64,000 bases of DNA from Bolinopsis microptera (Eukaryota > Ctenophora > Tentaculata > Lobata > Bolinopsidae), in the NCBI RefSeq assembly GCF_026151205.1, contig NC_087077.1:18762975-18826974 (forward strand), in the 5' to 3' direction. A program made the position numbers and the translations under genes. Of this stretch, positions 33,160 through 44,000 are shown in pieces. The notes under the pieces were generated by a model that was given only the letters and a program-made list of their open reading frames with translations, made no database searches and had not been told where the DNA came from. Every line of letters begins with the position of its first letter. Within the stretch, counting starts at the first letter, position 1.

Positions 33160-33605
33160 ATAAATTCGGCGGAATGACAGGCTTGAGGCTGAGCGCGGAC
33201 CATACCAGTAAACTTCGCATCGAAAAATCCAACCGAGTAACATCCGTCAACTAATAGTTATATGTAATAATTGAAAACAAACTTTGCTTGTTTACCTGAA
33301 ATTAGAATTTTATACAATTAATGTAAGATTGAAGTCGTGTTTTTACCAATTTCCCTATACCATCCGGTAAATTAATTACCCTCAGCCCTTCGTTGTGCCT
33401 GTGGGCTGCGAGGTCGTATCGTGGCTTTCGCCACGGTATAGCGGGGGCGAAATGAATTACAAATGAGGATCGCGACGCGTGACTTGTAAGTTTATAACCT
33501 ACCAGGACGCGCGCCGAGTTGGACTCGTCGACGGTCCTGATTAATATTTGAAGCAAATATTTTACGACTACAAGTATCAGTGATACTATCACCCGTTAAA
33601 GAAAG
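33160..33605. repeat. loop of foldback element: partial TTAA-type element
   Basis: GTAAACTTCGCATCGAAAAA and ACCGAGTAACATCCGTCAAC resemble the segment at 31780-31800. At 33490-33600 the block ACCTACCAGGACGCGCGCCG ... TATCACCCGTTAA matches the right half of the 31.25-kb element. No gene. Confidence 0.6.
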
Positions 33606-34126
33606 AATTGGAAATTGAACTCGCCGGTACGTCGACGGATGATGCTTGTCTAAATTTTTTCGAAGTAACACGAAAAACTTTCTTTTCGAAGCGAAATGTT
33701 TGTGTTACTGGGCGGCGCTCAGCCTGTGCCTTTTCAATGTCATTCCGCAACCCACAACCGTTTATCATTTACGAACGAATAAAAAACAACGTCAATATTT
33801 TACATGTCACAGTTAGCTGGCAGTACGGCTGACGGCCCAGTTAATAAATTGTGCATCGCGCCGATCAAGAAAAAAACATTATTTGATGCGCTGATCAGTC
33901 TTCTAAGTGCTAAGACTAATAATATAAAACATCGTTTCTTTTGTCCGTAATTGCCTGTACTGCGTGAAAATTACAAAATAATTACAGCACATTTACAAAA
34001 TAAGAATAATAAAAAAGGAAACGTGTTTTCTCGTTTATAATTCATAATTATTTTTAGAATAACGCTTTATTGTTAATGCAATCATAGTGCCAGTGGTCAG
34101 CTAGTGACATGGCTATGACGCCTTTT

Positions 34127-34212
34127 TCTTACATGGTTATGACATGGTTATGACATGGTTATGACATGGTTATGACATGGTTATGACATGGTTATGACAT
34201 GGTTATTGGCTA
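34127..34212 (+). repeat. 11-12-bp minisatellite ATGGTTATGAC
   Basis: About seven tandem ATGGTTATGAC units inside the foldback-element loop, just before the right arm. Confidence 0.85.
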
Positions 34213-35002
34213 TGACATGGTTACAACCAAAACTGAAAACTCCTTCAGACCAATTTTGAACCATTATGAGCACTTTCAGGATACAATTCATTTCCGTTTC
34301 TAACAATAAACACATTGTTGGCACTTGGCAGTTGGCTTGATACACGAATAATTGCATTTCGATCTTCGCGCACGAAACCAGGACACAGGAGCTTGCCTGT
34401 CATGCGTCGGCGTACACGCTTCAATATGCAATTCTTGGTAGCTGTCATGCTACGCGCAGCAGGCAGCTTCATTCCTCCATAGCTCCATTCTCCAATGAGT
34501 ATGTTTATAAATATTATAGCTTGTAGCACGATCCGTTACTGTGCCGCGCCGCGCATTCAATTATTGATTATTCTTCTTGCAACGCTAATTCGGTGAAATG
34601 TGCTACTGTGCCTTGCCGAGCTGCGATGAATTGACATCGTCAGTTAACATTATAGCCTGTGCAGCAACAGTACACGCGCTTTAACCTAACCATGTGCTTT
34701 CGCGCCACTGCAGCGTGCAGGCGCGCTCGTTTCACACGGGAGGCGATCGGCGGAGAGGAGTTTAAAGATAAAATAGAGATAAGGATAAAATACATATATA
34801 AATAGATCAAGATAGCGATTAGAATATTGAATAGAGATTTAATTACAGCAATTTTACAAAAATGACACACATGGGCCACATAATGATTTACATGATAAAC
34901 CTGCTAGCGCATGTGTATCAAAAATTTTTTTGACACACATACGCTACTTAGGAAGCGCATGTGTATCATTATTTTTTTTGACACACATGCGCTTCCATAG
35001 TA

Positions 35003-35755
35003 GACAGTACTACAGTAGTATAAAGAAGTTTGTTTAATTTCATAAGTTTTTAGCATATGCTTTTGTTAGAAATTAATTGGGTTAGAACCAGATTAAATGG
35101 CTAGGACTTCGAATAGTCAAAAGAACGTGTTTGAAAACAGAAAAGTCACGTGAATGTTGAGTGTAAAGTAATTAATCACCATCCTTACACCTTACATGAC
35201 ATATCACGGTGGAATTTTATCATTTGCATTATTAGACAAATTGATCGAAGTTCATATGGAGACAATTTTTCAAATTTTGTCTGATACTTGATTGAATTCC
35301 AAACTTACATTATACTGAGAAAAGGCAGTAAGTCCATTTGAAAAAAATAGTTTTAATTTTATAATTTATTTTGTAACGTTTAGACAAATACAGACATTTT
35401 CTATGAACATAGTTAAATTTGTAAACCGTTCGGATTAGATTTTTACTACTAGTACTATAAGTATACTACAAGTACAACAACAAGTTTTTATTCTGCTGTA
35501 AAAATACCACTTCTTTCAAATCGGATAAATTTTCGTGAGTGATTTGGTGACATGACGGTCAAAGCAAGCGAGCGCTGTGACGGGACAAGAACAGTCACTT
35601 TTTTATATCACATCTTCTATTCGTTTTATTAACTATCTATGTAATTTATATAAATTAGAGTTACTTTATTTTACATTGTATCGTGGAACTGGAGTTATAA
35701 CGAATATAATTGAGTTACTTGATCACAATTTAGTTGTGCCCTGCATGCACAGCTA
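35003..35755. other. AT-rich intergenic, 5' of transporter pseudogene
   Basis: No coding signal. Contains one terminus CTGAGAAAAGGCAGTAAGTC at 35315, a solo end of the family complete at 54251-55193. The missing N-terminal exons of the transporter pseudogene are not found here. Confidence 0.45.
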
Positions 35756-37252
35756 TCAAGAATAAGGTGGGCAAAGTGTGTGAACTGTTTGCATTTACGC
35801 TAGGTGGCGGATGGGTTGCAGTGTTAGGCTACATTTTACATTCTAGAATCGGATGGAGATACTTCATCGTCTGCGTTTCTGTCCCGGTCTTTATCCCGCC
35901 TATTTGTATCCTTCACTTTTCTCTTGCTGAGGGTACAACTGAAGATGACGTTAAGATCCATACTGATAAGGTGACCGAGAGTGAGGTTATCAGGGTTAAT
36001 GATTTCTGGGGTCGCTTGATTAAAGGTTGTGTCGCCAATTTCATAAATACACTCCAGGGTTGGGGAAGTACAGCAGGGTGTCAGAATTATTGGCGTGTTT
36101 GAAATTTTATGTGTATTTTATGATGAAATCAATATTTTTCGACGGGTCATAACTTTACTTCTGAATATCGAAATTACAAAATTCAAAAACTGGTCTGTAG
36201 ACACTAGACAATCGTCTGAACTTTTTCAGAATTTCAAAATTTTGTGTTGATGTACCTCAAAACCCATAATTTAGGCCGTTATTTAAAGGGTCGATTCCAT
36301 ACTTGGTTAGATTTACGAAGGAGTAAGGGATTTATGTGTATTTTTTTTGGTGAATTTTTTCTGAAATTATTTTTTAGACTAAAGTGCACAGCTCTTCAGG
36401 CGATAGCGAAACATATCAAAAACTATAGATTTTATAAAAGTTCTCTTTCTCCTCTAACTGACCCAATAAAATATAGTCGGGCGGACTCATCCCGGAATTC
36501 AGGGGAAGCAGCCGAAGGCTTCAAGTCCAATAATCAAAATTTTTCTCTTTCGTCGTGATTATCAACGAAATTTAACTTCTTTCGGACTTCGTTTTTAGAC
36601 TGAACTGTAGTATAAAGGATTATCTCTCGAATGATCAAGACTCCATAGGAAACTGACCCTCAGAAGTCAAGTAATGATCGTTTCTAAAAGCTTGGGTAAG
36701 CTAAAATTTCACGCAGAATTGTCTACGCGCCAATAATTATGACACCCTGCTGTATATTGTTGATACCAGCATTGCTTACCTATCTTGACGAGCAGCAAAA
36801 CGTTTTAACTATGGATCAGGACTCAGGAGCTGCTCATTCTAGCGCTCCTTTACGGAGGAGCTAAACTATTGGGCAGGGTTGTCGGTGTCTTCCTTCTAAA
36901 GTACGTGAGATTCTGTATCCTGCAACCTCTGCTCTCTGCCATCATAGCATCCTGCTACCTGACTCTTATTTTCTGGGACTCCAGTCTCGTTGCCATTGTG
37001 GTTGCTATGGGGATAGCAAACTTGTGTTTCTGTGTTACACGGTGTGAACTAACTCTTATGGAGTTTGACAAGCACTATTTTGGGACAGAGCGTCTGTATT
37101 TGGCAGCTGGAGTGATGGCAGGATGTGGATTGCTGGGTGCAACTGTCGGGGCCATCGCTGCCCAGTTCCTGAGTAGTCAACATGCTGTTATCTTCTCGTT
37201 TGGGTTGAGTTGTGTTCAAGTGGTAGCTTTCTGTTGCATCACTGATCGGTAA
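35756..37252 (+). pseudogene. SV2/SVOP-like major-facilitator transporter pseudogene, transposon-interrupted
   Basis: Homologous to the minus-strand transporter at 49.9 kb. First part (35756-36070): KVGKVCELFAFTLGGGWVAV ... GWRYFIVCVSVPVFIPPICI ... LQGWGS. A 682-bp element then interrupts it. After the element the frame resumes ILLIPALLTYLDEQQ, requires a +1 shift near 36815, and continues TQELLILALLYGGAKLLGRVVG to CITDR and a stop at 37252. Compared with the paralogue it lacks the first membrane segments and the FGRR loop. The three lesions (5' truncation, insertion, frameshift) argue for a pseudogene. Confidence 0.85.
36071..36752. mobile_element. 682-bp TA-inserting MITE disrupting the transporter
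   Basis: Inverted ends CAGCAGGGTGTCA(G/T)AATTA ... matching over about 25 bases with one mismatch, flanked by TA (36069-36070 and 36753-36754). This is typical of the Tc1/mariner superfamily. No transposase. Removing the element with one TA rejoins the transporter frame as LQGWGS-ILLIPALL, confirming the boundaries. Confidence 0.92.
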
Positions 37253-37918
37253 AAATATGATTTAAGCTTAAGTATCACGTGATTCCTAGCTAAGTACAGT
37301 GCATATAGTTGTGCAAGGATACAGCTAAAAGAGGAGATTCATAAGAATGTTTATGATCAGTACAATGTGTAAAATTCTTTATTCATACTAATTATCAATT
37401 CAGACTATTGATTTTGTCAATTCTATCGTAACTTCTACGATCATTAATTTCTGATATCAATGTTCATTGTTGACTATACTCACATGTTCGGTCATCGATA
37501 GGGAAAAAAATATCAGGCTAAACCATCCTTTAACAATAAAAAAGATAAACTCAATCGTCAAAATAGTTTGAAGGTCTAGATTCTTACTTGAAATTTGAAT
37601 ATCAATAAAGAACTGAGAAACTTTTTTTAATCAATAATATTGATTAATATATCCGGCACAGTGATTAAAAGAGATTCCTCAGATCCCATGCATTTAGTCC
37701 GACCATCGTAAATTGTAGAATAGGCCCAATGTGTTATGCGTGGTGTCGAAGGTAATTTAGTGCGTTGGCCTAAGAACAGTGAGAAACACCTCAACAAACT
37801 GTCTTCTATTATATAGACGCTTATCTAACTGCGTATAATGGCAATGCGAGTACACTATTAATTAATCACACGAGGCGAAGCCGAGTTCAATTATTGTATA
37901 GATGTGGATACTGGTGGG
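37253..37918. other. AT-rich intergenic
   Basis: Nothing recognised beyond the presumed 3' flank of the transporter pseudogene. Confidence 0.4.
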
Positions 37919-38180
37919 GAGGTGATACTTGTTTGTTTACTTTTGAGTGGCGCCTCTATATTTAGCAGTCAGAAACAGTCATCAAAATGAGTTAATAAGA
38001 AGGTCGATTTCTCGGTAATTTTTGAGCTTTCGTTCAGAAAATAATTCGGGACTTTCAAAGGGGGTAACAAGAATGAGTTACAAGTGTTACAAGCCTTCTA
38101 TAATACAAAATATGTATCACCTCTTCAACCTGCTGAATATAGAGGCGCCACTCAAAAAGTAAACAAATGAGTATCACCTC
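37919..38180. mobile_element. 262-bp inverted-repeat MITE
   Basis: GAGGTGATAC ... TTTACTTTTGAGTGGCGCCT at the left pairs with GGCGCCACTCAAAAAGTAAA ... GTATCACCTC at the right, giving arms of about 55 bp. No ORF. Class not assigned. Confidence 0.75.
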
Positions 38181-38850
38181 TTGCAACTAATGTAAACTTA
38201 AAAACTTATGTTAGCGTAAGGGCAGCAAATTGCGGAACAAAATATTATACTACTACCTTTTAGAAAATCAGTGCGATTAGTTTTGTAATCATCTTCTCAA
38301 CGCTGTGGACACGTAAAAGTCGCAATAAGTTATTAACTACTAGATTCTACCTGGATTTTAATTAAAAAGTGTCTAGAAAACCTCCACAAAACCCTCCTGC
38401 GTTAATTTATTTATCTTAAATGGTTTATATCAATATTTATTAATATCAGAGCAAGTCTTTGTCTAGAAGAGGTCGAACTTGAAGCTCAGTGCTGATGTAA
38501 TTTGACTCGCTTGATGCAAACTGTTTTGACAAGTTAGCTTAGTTAGATGCAAGACCTTTCCTTATGAGGCTCTTCGATTGTCAGTAAGTCAACACGAGAA
38601 CAGAGTTAAGCTTAACTTATATTAATATTAAAACATGAAAGATTTACAGTCTGACTACTCATTATCAAGAAGCGCGAGAGGATGATAGGTTGAAGCTCAG
38701 TGCTTTAATGCGACTCACTTGATATTATATGGCCTGACACGGACATTTATAGATGATCAACATGAAAAAACGTGGATAAGTTGAGTGTTGACTCGTCGGC
38801 GCGGCTCCAAGTCCTTATTCTTGACTAGCAGCAGCAGCAGCTGCATGTTC
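38181..38850. repeat. upstream region of secreted-protein gene with imperfect duplication
   Basis: GTTGAAGCTCAGTGCT followed by GACTCRCTTGAT occurs at about 38478-38515 and again at 38690-38725, suggesting a duplicated regulatory or degraded gene segment of about 210 bp. No ORF. Confidence 0.45.
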
Positions 38851-38851
38851 C

Positions 38852-38859
38852 ATTAAAAG
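38852..38859 (+). promoter_or_regulatory. possible TATA-like element of the secreted-protein gene
   Basis: ATTAAAAG about 55 nt before the start codon at 38911, following a (CAG)n stretch. The spacing would place a transcription start about 25-30 nt upstream of the ATG. Weak motif. Confidence 0.35.
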
Positions 38860-38910
38860 CCCCTCAAAATATCCTCAAACCAATTCATTTCTCAACTTCA
38901 AACCTCCAAG

Positions 38911-39495
38911 ATGAAGCTTTTCCAAATCGCTCTGTTCTTTGCTTGCGTCTCCATGACGTTCGCTGGCAAGAAACTCTTCATGAACAAAATGAAGGGGGAT
39001 ATCGTCGAGTTGGAGGAAAAGTTTGCTTCTGTGTTGAACGACACAACTGGATCCATAGAAGAGTTGGAGTCTGCGATTGAAGGGATAGTTGCTTCACTTA
39101 GCGAGATGCAGACAGCTCAAGCACAGAAGGATATCGACCTTGCCTGGCAAGCTCTCCACATGGCTGGAGCTGCTGCTTGTCGAGGTAGTGCCGCTAATGG
39201 TGGCAAGGGAAGTCGGTCAAACTCTGTTATCCCCAAAGAAAACGGAAAGAACTGCGACGACCAATGCCAGCTGACTGACCGACCATACTGCAGAGCTGAG
39301 GTGGCAGTTTCTGGTTACCCTGGACGAGCAACAGACTACACCCAGACAGTGGGACACTTCTACAACTACGAATGTGATGGAGGCTATCCCTGGAACGTTG
39401 ATGTTTTAAACCATAACGAGGTAGCAGCTGAGGATGGTGATATATTGACTGCGGACTCAACTTACTACCGATTCTGCTGTTGTACAAGGAGTTAG
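38911..39495 (+). CDS. secreted Cys-rich protein with N-terminal coiled coil
   Basis: A 194-aa single-exon reading frame. Residues 1-18 (MKLFQIALFFACVSMTFA) form a signal peptide. Residues 20-85 are heptad-like (DIVELEEKFASVL ... IEELESAIEGIVASLSEM) and likely coiled-coil oligomerising. The C-terminal domain has seven or more Cys: CRG ... NCDDQCQLTDRPYCRAEVAVSGYPGRATDYTQTVGHFYNYECDGGYPWNVD ... YYRFCCC. The pattern C-x2-C ... C ... VG-x-(F/Y)YNY-x-C ... (Y/F)CCC recalls a family of uncharacterised secreted proteins that I recollect from marine invertebrates, but I know no function. The start is supported by a good AAG-ATG context and the signal peptide. The 38.2-38.9 kb upstream region shows repeated TTGAAGCTCAGTGCT blocks (38478, 38692). 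Confidence 0.8.
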   Translation: MKLFQIALFFACVSMTFAGKKLFMNKMKGDIVELEEKFASVLNDTTGSIEELESAIEGIVASLSEMQTAQAQKDIDLAWQALHMAGAAACRGSAANGGKGSRSNSVIPKENGKNCDDQCQLTDRPYCRAEVAVSGYPGRATDYTQTVGHFYNYECDGGYPWNVDVLNHNEVAAEDGDILTADSTYYRFCCCTRS

Positions 39496-39905
39496 ATATC
39501 TGGTTATCAGATTGTTGACGCGAATAATTTGTAGACTCTAAAATTTGCAATGGAATGTTTTAATTGATTTTTGATCGCAATGTTTAACTAAGTGTGGTTA
39601 TTTGTTCGAACGAATTTAATGGTCTCAATTTATCAATACTAAAAATGTTTCGTGTAAGAAATGGAATATAACAAGTATTACGCAAAAACTTAATATAATG
39701 GTGAGGTAATATAACCCTTTCAATTTATAATCTTTAAAAAAAGTTTAGTCAAAAAATTACCAATTGGACAATACATGCACTTAACTGCATCCAGGTCATG
39801 AATACAGCCCGCAGCAGGGTTACCAGACTAGACGCCGGGTACAGACAACTTAACATACTAGAACAAATAAAAAGTAACAAAAGCGTTAAAATATATTATA
39901 TCAAT
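39496..39905. other. 3' flank of the secreted-protein gene
   Basis: Possible polyadenylation signal AATAAA near 39864. Otherwise AT-rich. Confidence 0.35.
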
Positions 39906-39914
39906 ATATGTGCC

Positions 39915-40135
39915 AAGGTTTGAGGTTTACCTGTAATTACTAGTAAAACTTTTAAAACTTAAACTTAAAAAAGGTAAACCTCAACTGTTGAAAAAGACTG
40001 TCCACACCTAGGACCTGAAACATGGCACAGGTACTCCTTGTCCTTGGGTGATATCCAAAATCGTTACATAACAGAACCTTTTTTAAATTTAAGTTGAAGT
40101 TTTACTAGTAATTACGGGTAAACCTTAAACTTAGC
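39915..40135. mobile_element. about 220-bp inverted-repeat MITE
   Basis: AAGGTTTGAGGTTTACCTGT and TACTAGTAAAACTT near 39917-39955 pair with AAGTTTTACTAGTAATTACG and GTAAACCTTAAAC near 40097-40132. No ORF. Confidence 0.6.
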
Positions 40136-40952
40136 GTGCAATATTTCAGGAACACAAGGTCAGATTTTGATGCGGTTTTCCTACTTGTTTGTCTTCAGTC
40201 AATTAACTACAATAGCCTGGGGTCCTCAGGTAAGGTGGGCCAAAAGTCAGTGGGCATACGTTGGCCTTAATAGCTCAGTCACTGAGTGCCCAATTGAAAT
40301 AATTCTTTCTGGTATGACTTACTACTATCACTGGTTCGAGGAATTTGTCAAATCGAAGAATATTCGAGTTCATTTGTTTCAAATGAAGGTTCATTTTTGC
40401 ATTTATTTGATAGTTTGGATAGTCGGATCGAGCTAAATTTTATTGAATTGTGTTTGGCTATTCGAATTACGTTTGTCCTGAAAAAACTAGAACTTAAGCT
40501 TCTCAGATGACCGAGATATGAAGCATAACGAGTTTATTCATTACGTGTGATCAGGTGAATAGTTTACCTAATCACGTGATTAGGTGACCCCGTTAAACAT
40601 TATGGGAATTGTTAAGGGTGCCTAATTAAAGTCAAAAGTGTCGTGTCACGGTGTCACATAATCACCCAGTCAATTTTGTTAACGAGATACAGAAAATGCT
40701 TGATAACTTCGTCATTTCTAATCCGTTTTGCCTCATGTTTTCAGATCATATGCAATATTTAATAATCTACCGTCTCTGAAAAAATTAGGCGTTCAGTATG
40801 TTAAGAGAAAACAATATAGGTGTTTTAATATTGAACGGGCGTGGTCTAAAGTATTCGAATTTTCAAATTTTGACGACGGAATCCTCGAACCAGTAAGTAC
40901 AGTATGCCATCTGCAAAGCAACAGCTCTCAAATATAAAACACGGCGGAGCTA
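40136..40952. other. intergenic with a solo mariner-like terminus
   Basis: GGTGGGCCAAAAGTCAGTGG at 40226, followed by GCATACGTTGGCCTTAA, is the same end as the composite element at 45641. It is followed by CAGTCACTGAGTGCCCAATT. No gene. Confidence 0.5.
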
Positions 40953-41008
40953 TCTTACTATATATAAAGCGAGACGATATATATATATATGTAGTTATGC
41001 TATATATT
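40953..41008 (+). mobile_element. Helitron-like 5' terminus
   Basis: TCTTACTATATATAAAGCGA followed by GACG and an AT-dinucleotide tract, preceded by A. It is identical to the 5' end of the complete element at 63622 and matches, inverted, the end at 48489. It introduces the satellite array. Confidence 0.65.
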
Positions 41009-44000
41009 GTAGTTATTACCTTGCTAGTTATGAGTAAATTTTTGCCTTCCATCAATTGAGTGCAGCTTTCAGTTTTAAAATTTTCAGTTTATTCAGATTT
41101 TTCGTTTTCGATATTGCAAATTTTTAATAAATCATGTTCAGATTATGGTGATAATGGATGTAAAGGTACTTCAACCGAATTAACAATCCAACCGTGTGTA
41201 TGACGTGTCCCAGTAGCCAATCATAATATATGTATTTCTACCGGTGGCACATACTGGATGGCGGTTAGATGAGTACACTACTCTCACAAGCATCTCGAGT
41301 CTCTCGGTGATCCTGCCTCCACACCACACTCAGTCTGGACTCCCTTCCGGCCGACCGAACTATTTTCCTAATATCTCCTAATATAACTTTGATCGAACAA
41401 GCCTAAATTCATGATGCACTATAAACTTGATTTGAGACAGAAATTTTAGACAATTTATCTGCTTACGTGTAATTTCAAACTCTTATCAGTTACCATGTCT
41501 TTTATCTAATTTTTATCAGCAGATTTATAAATCTGCTGTTCATTTGTAGTTATTACCTTGCTAGTTATGAGTAAATTTTTGCCTTCCATCAATTGAGTGC
41601 AGCTTTCAGTTTTAAAATTTTCAGTTTATTCAGATTTTTCGTTTTCGATATTGCAAATTTTTAATAAATCATGTTCAGATTATGGTGATAATGGATGTAA
41701 AGGTACTTCAACCGAATTAACAATCCAACCGTGTGTATGACGTGTCCCAGTAGCCAATCATAATATATGTATTTCTACCGGTGGCACATACTGGATGGCG
41801 GTTAGATGAGTACACTACTCTCACAAGCATCTCGAGTCTCTCGGTGATCCTGCCTCCACACCACACTCAGTCTGGACTCCCTTCCGGCCGACCGAACTAT
41901 TTTCCTAATATCTCCTAATATAACTTTGATCGAACAAGCCTAAATTCATGATGCACTATAAACTTGATTTGAGACAGAAATTTTAGACAATTTATCTGCT
42001 TACGTGTAATTTCAAACTCTTATCAGTTACCATGTCTTTTATCTAATTTTTATCAGCAGATTTATAAATCTGCTGTTCATTTGTAGTTATTACCTTGCTA
42101 GTTATGAGTAAATTTTTGCCTTCCATCAATTGAGTGCAGCTTTCAGTTTTAAAATTTTCAGTTTATTCAGATTTTTCGTTTTCGATATTGCAAATTTTTA
42201 ATAAATCATGTTCAGATTATGGTGATAATGGATGTAAAGGTACTTCAACCGAATTAACAATCCAACCGTGTGTATGACGTGTCCCAGTAGCCAATCATAA
42301 TATATGTATTTCTACCGGTGGCACATACTGGATGGCGGTTAGATGAGTACACTACTCTCACAAGCATCTCGAGTCTCTCGGTGATCCTGCCTCCACACCA
42401 CACTCAGTCTGGACTCCCTTCCGGCCGACCGAACTATTTTCCTAATATCTCCTAATATAACTTTGATCGAACAAGCCTAAATTCATGATGCACTATAAAC
42501 TTGATTTGAGACAGAAATTTTAGACAATTTATCTGCTTACGTGTAATTTCAAACTCTTATCAGTTACCATGTCTTTTATCTAATTTTTATCAGCAGATTT
42601 ATAAATCTGCTGTTCATTTGTAGTTATTACCTTGCTAGTTATGAGTAAATTTTTGCCTTCCATCAATTGAGTGCAGCTTTCAGTTTTAAAATTTTCAGTT
42701 TATTCAGATTTTTCGTTTTCGATATTGCAAATTTTTAATAAATCATGTTCAGATTATGGTGATAATGGATGTAAAGGTACTTCAACCGAATTAACAATCC
42801 AACCGTGTGTATGACGTGTCCCAGTAGCCAATCATAATATATGTATTTCTACCGGTGGCACATACTGGATGGCGGTTAGATGAGTACACTACTCTCACAA
42901 GCATCTCGAGTCTCTCGGTGATCCTGCCTCCACACCACACTCAGTCTGGACTCCCTTCCGGCCGACCGAACTATTTTCCTAATATCTCCTAATATAACTT
43001 TGATCGAACAAGCCTAAATTCATGATGCACTATAAACTTGATTTGAGACAGAAATTTTAGACAATTTATCTGCTTACGTGTAATTTCAAACTCTTATCAG
43101 TTACCATGTCTTTTATCTAATTTTTATCAGCAGATTTATAAATCTGCTGTTCATTTGTAGTTATTACCTTGCTAGTTATGAGTAAATTTTTGCCTTCCAT
43201 CAATTGAGTGCAGCTTTCAGTTTTAAAATTTTCAGTTTATTCAGATTTTTCGTTTTCGATATTGCAAATTTTTAATAAATCATGTTCAGATTATGGTGAT
43301 AATGGATGTAAAGGTACTTCAACCGAATTAACAATCCAACCGTGTGTATGACGTGTCCCAGTAGCCAATCATAATATATGTATTTCTACCGGTGGCACAT
43401 ACTGGATGGCGGTTAGATGAGTACACTACTCTCACAAGCATCTCGAGTCTCTCGGTGATCCTGCCTCCACACCACACTCAGTCTGGACTCCCTTCCGGCC
43501 GACCGAACTATTTTCCTAATATCTCCTAATATAACTTTGATCGAACAAGCCTAAATTCATGATGCACTATAAACTTGATTTGAGACAGAAATTTTAGACA
43601 ATTTATCTGCTTACGTGTAATTTCAAACTCTTATCAGTTACCATGTCTTTTATCTAATTTTTATCAGCAGATTTATAAATCTGCTGTTCATTTGTAGTTA
43701 TTACCTTGCTAGTTATGAGTAAATTTTTGCCTTCCATCAATTGAGTGCAGCTTTCAGTTTTAAAATTTTCAGTTTATTCAGATTTTTCGTTTTCGATATT
43801 GCAAATTTTTAATAAATCATGTTCAGATTATGGTGATAATGGATGTAAAGGTACTTCAACCGAATTAACAATCCAACCGTGTGTATGACGTGTCCCAGTA
43901 GCCAATCATAATATATGTATTTCTACCGGTGGCACATACTGGATGGCGGTTAGATGAGTACACTACTCTCACAAGCATCTCGAGTCTCTCGGTGATCCTG

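Larger units (their letters stand above)
32147..35002. mobile_element. 2.85-kb foldback element with about 720-bp inverted arms
   Basis: Left arm about 32147-32870, right arm about 34285-35002 in reverse complement, almost identical over their length. Termini TATGGAAGCGCATGTGTGTC, each with its own subterminal hairpin (GCGCATGTGTGTC ... GATACACATGCGC). Both arms contain the same 79-codon open frame (32274-32513 plus; 34640-34879 minus) and a second frame with KLPAARSMTATKNCILKRV. Neither matches a family I know and the identity is explained by the inverted repeat. The loop holds other repeats. Confidence 0.85.
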
